NCBI RefSeq assembly: GCF_008632075.1
Contig: NZ_VWVM01000020.1
Span: 1 to 64,000, forward strand
Origin: Candidatus Pantoea gossypiicola
GTDB taxonomy: Bacteria > Pseudomonadota > Gammaproteobacteria > Enterobacterales > Enterobacteriaceae
Direction of reading: 5' to 3'
DNA length: 64,000 nucleotides
A model generated the notes under the pieces. The model searched no databases. It saw only the letters and a list, made by a program, of their open reading frames with translations, and had not been told where the DNA came from. The position numbers and the translations under genes are program-made. Shown here in pieces: positions 59,384 to 64,000 of the stretch (its first letter is position 1; each line of letters starts with the position of its first letter).

Positions 59384-59771
59384 GCGTCCGAAAGGGATCG
59401 CTGTCGGAATGTCTCTCTTCTGATTCAGCCTTACACCGCAAAACCGCCAGTTGTGCAGTTTTGCGGTTTCTCACTTCTAAAGCCTGCACCGATTCGCCTC
59501 TTTAAACGCTGTTTTATCTCTGAGTCTGCCAATCGATTTTTTCAGGTTTGCTGCTGAATACATTTCCTGATGCAGAGGTTCATTTTAATTATCACCAAAA
59601 TTGTTATTTTAATATATATTATACAAGTGCTATTTATTAAATTAACATCGATTGAAATTGTAAACTCGTTATTTATTCCTGTTTTGATTAACCGCATTTT
59701 GTCATCTTGCTGACGAAAAGCGGAGAGTAATAGTATGCCTGCCGCACACTAGCCTATTAAGCAGGGATAAA
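59384..59771. other. A+T-rich region upstream of the carbonic anhydrase
   Basis: 388 bases without a gene. From about 59580 the DNA is strongly A+T-rich (TTTTAATATATATTATAC, TTTATTAAATTAAC), which is typical of H-NS-bound, horizontally acquired promoters. It must hold the promoter of the downstream gene. Confidence 0.6.
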
Positions 59772-60509
59772 ATGAAACAATTAAAAATGTTAAGTCTGAT
59801 TATGGCATTTTCGTCTATCAGCGTAGCGGGTGCGGCAGAACCGCACTGGACGTACGAAGGTAAAGCCGGCCCGGAACACTGGAGTGAACTGACCAGCGAC
59901 TTCCATATCTGTCATGAAGGCAAATCTCAGTCGCCCATTAATATTACAAATCCGATTGAGGGACATTTACAGGCACTCGACCTGGCCTACCATACGTCAG
60001 CTGAAAAAATGATTAACAACGGTCACACGATTCAGGTAACCGTTGATGAAGAAGATGACTTTGTTCTGGACAGTGAAAAGTTCACTCTGCGTCAGTATCA
60101 CTTCCATACGCCGAGTGAAAACCAGATTAATGGAGAAACCTTTCCCCTTGAAGCTCACTTTGTACACAGCAAAGAGGATGGCGATCTGGCCGTTGTCGCG
60201 GTGATGTTTAAAGTCGGCAAAGAGAATCCGGCGCTGGCACCCTTGATTGCCGCGATGCCGAAAAAGGAAAATCAGCAGGTCAGCATTAATCGGCAGGTAA
60301 ATTTGCGCGATCTCTTCCCGGAAGATCTGCACTATTATCGCTTCAGCGGCTCCCTGACAACGCCACCGTGCAGCGAAGGTATTCGCTGGCTGGTGATGAA
60401 ACAGCCGGTCACGCTATCTCAGGCACAGCTCGACGCCTTTAAACAGGCGCTGAAAACTACCAATAATCGGCCAGTACAGCATCTCAATGGCCGTATGATT
60501 GTAGAGTAA
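59772..60509 (+). CDS. cah: Alpha-class carbonic anhydrase
   Basis: A periplasmic zinc enzyme that interconverts CO2 and bicarbonate. The 245-residue precursor has a signal peptide (cleavage after VAGA or GAA). The three zinc histidines are in QYHFHTPSENQ and LEAHFVHS, and the gate threonine in SGSLTTPPCSEGIRWLV; SQSPINI is the N-terminal signature. Cysteines near residues 47 and 199 probably form the usual disulfide. It is not part of this locus in E. coli; with the A+T-rich upstream DNA, transfer is likely. Confidence 0.93.
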   Translation: MKQLKMLSLIMAFSSISVAGAAEPHWTYEGKAGPEHWSELTSDFHICHEGKSQSPINITNPIEGHLQALDLAYHTSAEKMINNGHTIQVTVDEEDDFVLDSEKFTLRQYHFHTPSENQINGETFPLEAHFVHSKEDGDLAVVAVMFKVGKENPALAPLIAAMPKKENQQVSINRQVNLRDLFPEDLHYYRFSGSLTTPPCSEGIRWLVMKQPVTLSQAQLDAFKQALKTTNNRPVQHLNGRMIVE

Positions 60510-60578
60510 TCACCGCGCTTTCTGCCTCTCTGCGGTATCGATTCGCCAACAGGTTTATCGACACTGCCACTGCTCTTC

Positions 60579-60601
60579 AGGCGGCTATGAGCCGCCTTTT
60601 T
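60579..60601 (+). terminator. Carbonic anhydrase terminator
   Basis: AGGCGGCT/AGCCGCCT with loop ATG and a T5 tail. Confidence 0.85.
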
Positions 60602-60746
60602 AACGTCTGCCAGCGACGATTAAGCGTTTCTGATCCACACGTTCAGGCCAGTCAGAATCAGCTAACATTCTGATTAATATCCATTTTGCTTTGTTAATCC
60701 AATACTGACATAATTACAGTGTTTTTGCCGTTCTTAGTGAGGGTAT

Positions 60747-62663
60747 GTGGCAGACGATTTTGCAGTGGATGGCGCTCTGGCGCTGGCGATCCCAGGCTTT
60801 AAGCCGCGTGAAGCACAACGTGAGATGGCGGAGGCGGTATCTGAAGCCGTAAAACAGCAGGGTGAACTGGTGGTCGAAGCCGGAACCGGCACTGGCAAAA
60901 CCTATGCTTACCTGGCTCCCGCTTTGCGGGCCGGCAAAAAAGTGATTGTCTCCACCGGATCCAAAGCGCTGCAGGATCAGCTCTATGGCCGCGATCTGCC
61001 CACAATGATCAAGGCGCTGAAGTTCAACGGTAAAACCGCCTTATTGAAAGGGCGCTCCAACTATCTCTGTCTGGAACGTATGGAACAGCAGTCAATGGCG
61101 GGCGGAGACCTCACCGTGCAGGCACTGACCGATCTGGTCACGCTGCGCAACTGGTCATCGCAGACCGAAGATGGTGACATCAGCAGCTGCGCGGGCGTCA
61201 CCGAGGACAGCCCGGTCTGGCCACTGGTCACCAGCACCAACGATAACTGCCTTGGCACCGATTGCCCGCGCTATAAAGAGTGCTTCGTGGTCAAAGCGCG
61301 CAAGCGCGCCATGGACGCTGATGTGGTCGTCGTCAATCACCATCTCTTTCTTGCCGACCTGGTGGTGAAAGAGGGCGGCTTCGGTGAACTGATTCCCGAA
61401 GCGGATGTGATGATCTTCGACGAAGCCCATCAGTTGCCTGACATCGCCAGTCAGTATTTTGGTCAGCAGCTCTCCAGCCGTCAGTTACTCGATCTCGCCA
61501 AAGATATCATTACCGCCTACCGTACCGAAGTGCGCGATGCCCGGCAGTTGCAGAAATCCGCTGACCGCCTGGCGCAATGCGCGCAGGATTTCCGCCTGGC
61601 ATTAGGCGATCCCGGCTATCGCGGAAATCTGCGGGAACTGCTCAGCGATAATCAGATACTGCGTATGTTCACCCTGCTGGATGATGCGCTGGAGCTTTGT
61701 TACGACGTCATTAAACTCTCTCTGGGACGTTCAGCCCTGCTGGATGCCGCCTTTGAGCGGGCCGCACTATATCGTACCCGGTTAAAACGGTTACGGGCGA
61801 TTAACGAGCCGGGCTACAGCTACTGGTATGAATGCACTTCACGTCACTTTATCCTGGCGCTGACGCCGCTCTCGGTAGCGGAACGTTTTCGTGAGGTGAT
61901 GGATAACCGCAAGGCCGCGTGGATCTTCACCTCGGCCACCCTGGCGGTGGATGAGAACATGGCTCACTTCGCCGAGCGGCTGGGTGTGAATGCGGCAAAA
62001 AGCCTGATTCTGAACAGCCCGTTCAACTTTGCGAAACAGGCATTACTCTGCGTACCGCGCAATCTGCCTGAACCCAATCGTCCCGGCGGCGCGCGCCAGC
62101 TGGCTGCGATGATGAAGCCGCTGATTGATGCCAATAAAGGCCGCTGTTTCTTCCTCTGCACGTCGCACCTGATGATGCGTGAGCTGGCGGCAGAATTTCG
62201 CGCCTCGATGACGCTGCCGGTGCTGGTGCAGGGTGAAACCAGCAAAGGTCAGTTACTGAATCAGTTCATTGAGAAGGGCAATGCCCTGCTGGTGGCGACC
62301 AGCAGCTTCTGGGAAGGGGTGGATGTGCGCGGGGATGCCCTGTCGCTGGTGATCATCGACAAGCTGCCTTTCACCTCACCGGAAGATCCGCTGCTAAAAG
62401 CCCGAATGGAAGATTGCCGGATTCGCGGCGGCGATCCCTTTGCAGATGTGCAGTTGCCGGATGCGGTGATTACCCTGAAGCAGGGTGTAGGCCGTCTGAT
62501 CCGTGATACGGACGATCGTGGTGTGCTGGTCATTTGCGATCAGCGTCTGGTGTCACGACCTTATGGCGCGCTGTTTCTCAATAGCCTGCCGCCGACGCCG
62601 CGCACCCGGGACATTGCCCGTGCCATCGCCTTTATCCGCCAGCAACCCGAACCAGACGCGTAA
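60747..62663 (+). CDS. yoaA: XPD/DinG-family helicase YoaA
   Basis: A 638-residue 5'-3' DNA helicase of the iron-sulfur XPD family; in E. coli it works with HolC in replication-fork repair. Walker A is VVEAGTGTGKTYAYLAPAL, DEAH is in VMIFDEAHQLPDI, and the cluster cysteines are in SNYLCLERM, SSCAGVTED and NCLGTDCPRYKECF. The C-terminal helicase half ends with QGVGRLIRDTDDRG. GTG start at 60747, after GAGGG, matches the E. coli N-terminus; an overlapping ATG is out of frame. Confidence 0.95.
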   Translation: MADDFAVDGALALAIPGFKPREAQREMAEAVSEAVKQQGELVVEAGTGTGKTYAYLAPALRAGKKVIVSTGSKALQDQLYGRDLPTMIKALKFNGKTALLKGRSNYLCLERMEQQSMAGGDLTVQALTDLVTLRNWSSQTEDGDISSCAGVTEDSPVWPLVTSTNDNCLGTDCPRYKECFVVKARKRAMDADVVVVNHHLFLADLVVKEGGFGELIPEADVMIFDEAHQLPDIASQYFGQQLSSRQLLDLAKDIITAYRTEVRDARQLQKSADRLAQCAQDFRLALGDPGYRGNLRELLSDNQILRMFTLLDDALELCYDVIKLSLGRSALLDAAFERAALYRTRLKRLRAINEPGYSYWYECTSRHFILALTPLSVAERFREVMDNRKAAWIFTSATLAVDENMAHFAERLGVNAAKSLILNSPFNFAKQALLCVPRNLPEPNRPGGARQLAAMMKPLIDANKGRCFFLCTSHLMMRELAAEFRASMTLPVLVQGETSKGQLLNQFIEKGNALLVATSSFWEGVDVRGDALSLVIIDKLPFTSPEDPLLKARMEDCRIRGGDPFADVQLPDAVITLKQGVGRLIRDTDDRGVLVICDQRLVSRPYGALFLNSLPPTPRTRDIARAIAFIRQQPEPDA

Positions 62664-62707
62664 TTTTATGCTAAGATGCGCGCCGTTTTCTTTCTTCTGA
62701 GGTAGTC

Positions 62708-63406
62708 ATGTCAGCCCGAATTTTAGCGCTGGATACGGCGACAGAAGCCTGTTCAGCCGCCTTGCTGAATCAGCAACAGATTGATGCCCGATTTGAGATC
62801 GCTCCGCGCGATCACACCCAGCGTATCTTACCGCTGGTCGAGGAGCTCCTGCTGGCGCAGCAGCTGGAACTGAGCGATCTGGACGCGCTCGCCTTTGGCC
62901 GGGGTCCTGGCAGTTTTACCGGCGTGCGGATCGGTATTGGTATTGCACAGGGGCTGGCACTGGGCGCATCACTGCCGATGATCGCCGTTTCCACGCTGGC
63001 GACGCTGGCGGAAGGGGCCTGGCGTCTGCACGGAGCAACCCGGGTGTTAACCGCTATCGATGCGCGGATGGGCGAGGTTTACTGGGCCGAATATCAGCGT
63101 GATGAGCAGGGTGCCTGGCAGGGTGAAGCCAGCGAATGTGTGCTGTCACCTGAGGCAGCACTCGCCCGGATGCAGGCCCTCTCTGGTGACTGGATGACCG
63201 CGGGTACCGGCTGGCAGGCCTATCCGGCACTGCAGCAGGGTCACGATCTGACCCTGACCGCCAGTGATGTTACTCTGCCTGCGGCACAGGATATGCTGCC
63301 ACTGGCGACGCTTGCGCTGTCGCAGGGGAATACGCTGCTGCCGGAAACGGCGGAGCCGACTTATCTGCGCAATGACGTTGCCTGGAAAAAATTACCAGGC
63401 CGGTAA
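62708..63406 (+). CDS. tsaB: tRNA t6A37 modification protein TsaB
   Basis: TsaB, with TsaC, TsaD and TsaE, makes threonylcarbamoyladenosine at A37 of ANN-decoding tRNAs. The 232-residue ASKHA-fold protein starts with [16 protein letters not shown] and has [20 protein letters not shown] and [15 protein letters not shown]. It lies 44 bases after yoaA, probably one transcript. Essential in E. coli. Confidence 0.96.
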   Translation: MSARILALDTATEACSAALLNQQQIDARFEIAPRDHTQRILPLVEELLLAQQLELSDLDALAFGRGPGSFTGVRIGIGIAQGLALGASLPMIAVSTLATLAEGAWRLHGATRVLTAIDARMGEVYWAEYQRDEQGAWQGEASECVLSPEAALARMQALSGDWMTAGTGWQAYPALQQGHDLTLTASDVTLPAAQDMLPLATLALSQGNTLLPETAEPTYLRNDVAWKKLPGR

Positions 63407-63466
63407 AATACACGCAACTTATTGTTATGCGTCCAGTCTAAGTCTTTACCTAACGGGAGATCGTCT

Positions 63467-64000
63467 ATGTCGTCAATGTGTGGTAAAGGGCTTTCAGGGC
63501 TGCTGCTGACCTGTGTGCTGGCGTTAACCGGTTGTGTCTCAATTCCTGACACGCTGCAGGGCAGCTCACCTCAGCCGCAGCAGGATCTGTCGCGGGTGAT
63601 GAGCGATCCTTCGCTCTTTGTCGGGCAGGAATCGCGCTTTGGCGGCAAGGTGGTGAATGTCACTAACCTGAACGGCAAAACCCGGCTTGAGATTGCGGCA
63701 CAGCCGCTGGATGAGAGCGCGAGACCGCGCCTCGGTGCGGCCTCGGTTGGCCGGATTTATGCTGACATTCACGGCTTTGTTGATCCGGTAGATGTCAGAA
63801 ACCAGTACGTTACCGTGCTGGGAACGCTGAAGGGCACGGAACAGGGTAAAATTGGTGAGGCTGATTACAAATTTGTGGTCATTGATGTGCGCGGTTATCA
63901 GCGCTGGCGCATTGCCCAGCAGGTAACAGCACCGCCACAGCCGATGGATCCCTGGATTTGGTATGGTCCGACCCGTCATCGTGGCGGATACTGGGGACCT
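63467..64000 (+). CDS. yeaY: Slp-family outer-membrane lipoprotein YeaY, partial
   Basis: The first 178 codons are in the window and the frame runs off the end. [20 protein letters not shown] leads to a lipobox ALTGC (Cys at about residue 23). The mature part has [40 protein letters not shown] and [12 protein letters not shown], characteristic of Slp/YeaY. It follows tsaB by 60 bases as in E. coli. Function: starvation/stress-related lipoprotein, not well defined. Confidence 0.92.
   Translation, partial: MSSMCGKGLSGLLLTCVLALTGCVSIPDTLQGSSPQPQQDLSRVMSDPSLFVGQESRFGGKVVNVTNLNGKTRLEIAAQPLDESARPRLGAASVGRIYADIHGFVDPVDVRNQYVTVLGTLKGTEQGKIGEADYKFVVIDVRGYQRWRIAQQVTAPPQPMDPWIWYGPTRHRGGYWGP

Overview
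The window is chromosomal DNA from a gamma-proteobacterium of the order Enterobacterales. Gene order follows the Escherichia coli pykA-hexR-zwf-eda-purT-yebE-ptrB-exoX-holE-yobA-yebZ-yebY block, then pphA-rsmF-yebT-yebS-msrC-proQ-prc-htpX-yebQ-kdgR-yobH-yebO-cspC-rlmA-yobD-manZYX-yoaE-yoaD-sdaA-nudL-pabB-yoaH-yoaB-yoaA-tsaB-yeaY. Protein identities are high but clearly not E. coli. The missing edd, the bet operon next to mdtJI and the intergenic repeat type make Erwiniaceae (Pantoea or a close relative) my best guess; this is inference, not a database result.

Layout. 1-450 is intergenic and holds terminators and one copy of a palindromic repeat whose hairpin loops carry GGA. 450-8.1 kb is central carbon and purine metabolism (MdfA-like exporter, pykA, hexR, zwf, eda, purT). 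8.2-13.8 kb is yebE, ptrB, exoX/holE (DNA metabolism) and the CopC/CopD-like yobA-yebZ-yebY group. The sRNA gene sdsR lies at 13.9 kb. In E. coli sdsR is next to pphA; here about 15.8 kb separates them. That insert holds an A+T-rich orphan toxin/immunity pair, a disrupted small membrane gene, a 9x7-bp tandem repeat, a His-rich lipoprotein, an alcohol dehydrogenase, several small unknown genes, an acyltransferase, mdtJI with an upstream short ORF, the full betT/betIBA choline-to-glycine-betaine system, an MFS transporter and a DUF1272 protein. Conserved synteny resumes at pphA (29.8 kb).

30.4-45.9 kb holds rRNA methylation (rsmF), envelope lipid transport (yebST), msrC, the RNA chaperone ProQ, the periplasmic protease Prc, the membrane protease HtpX, an MFS exporter, KdgR, yobH, yebO, an inserted metallo-beta-lactamase-fold gene, a frameshifted yobF and cspC. 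A second, longer copy of the GGA-hairpin repeat follows htpX. 46-64 kb holds rlmA, yobD, the mannose PTS, yoaE with a long leader, a CSS/EAL phosphodiesterase, sdaA, folate synthesis (pabB), small genes, an alpha-carbonic anhydrase in A+T-rich DNA, the YoaA helicase, TsaB (t6A) and the start of a Slp-family lipoprotein cut by the window end.

Regulatory logic visible in the sequence: a full-consensus CRP palindrome before pykA, a consensus PurR box before purT, a KdgR-like box before eda (kdgR is also in the window), a BetI operator between betI and betT, and an Mlc/NagC-like palindrome next to a CRP-like site before manX. The best leads for something undescribed are the GGA-loop repeat family (CsrA-sponge-like architecture), the orphan toxin/immunity locus beside sdsR, the mdtJI leader ORF and the double-frameshifted yobF. 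No tRNA, rRNA, CRISPR array, insertion sequence or prophage was seen.
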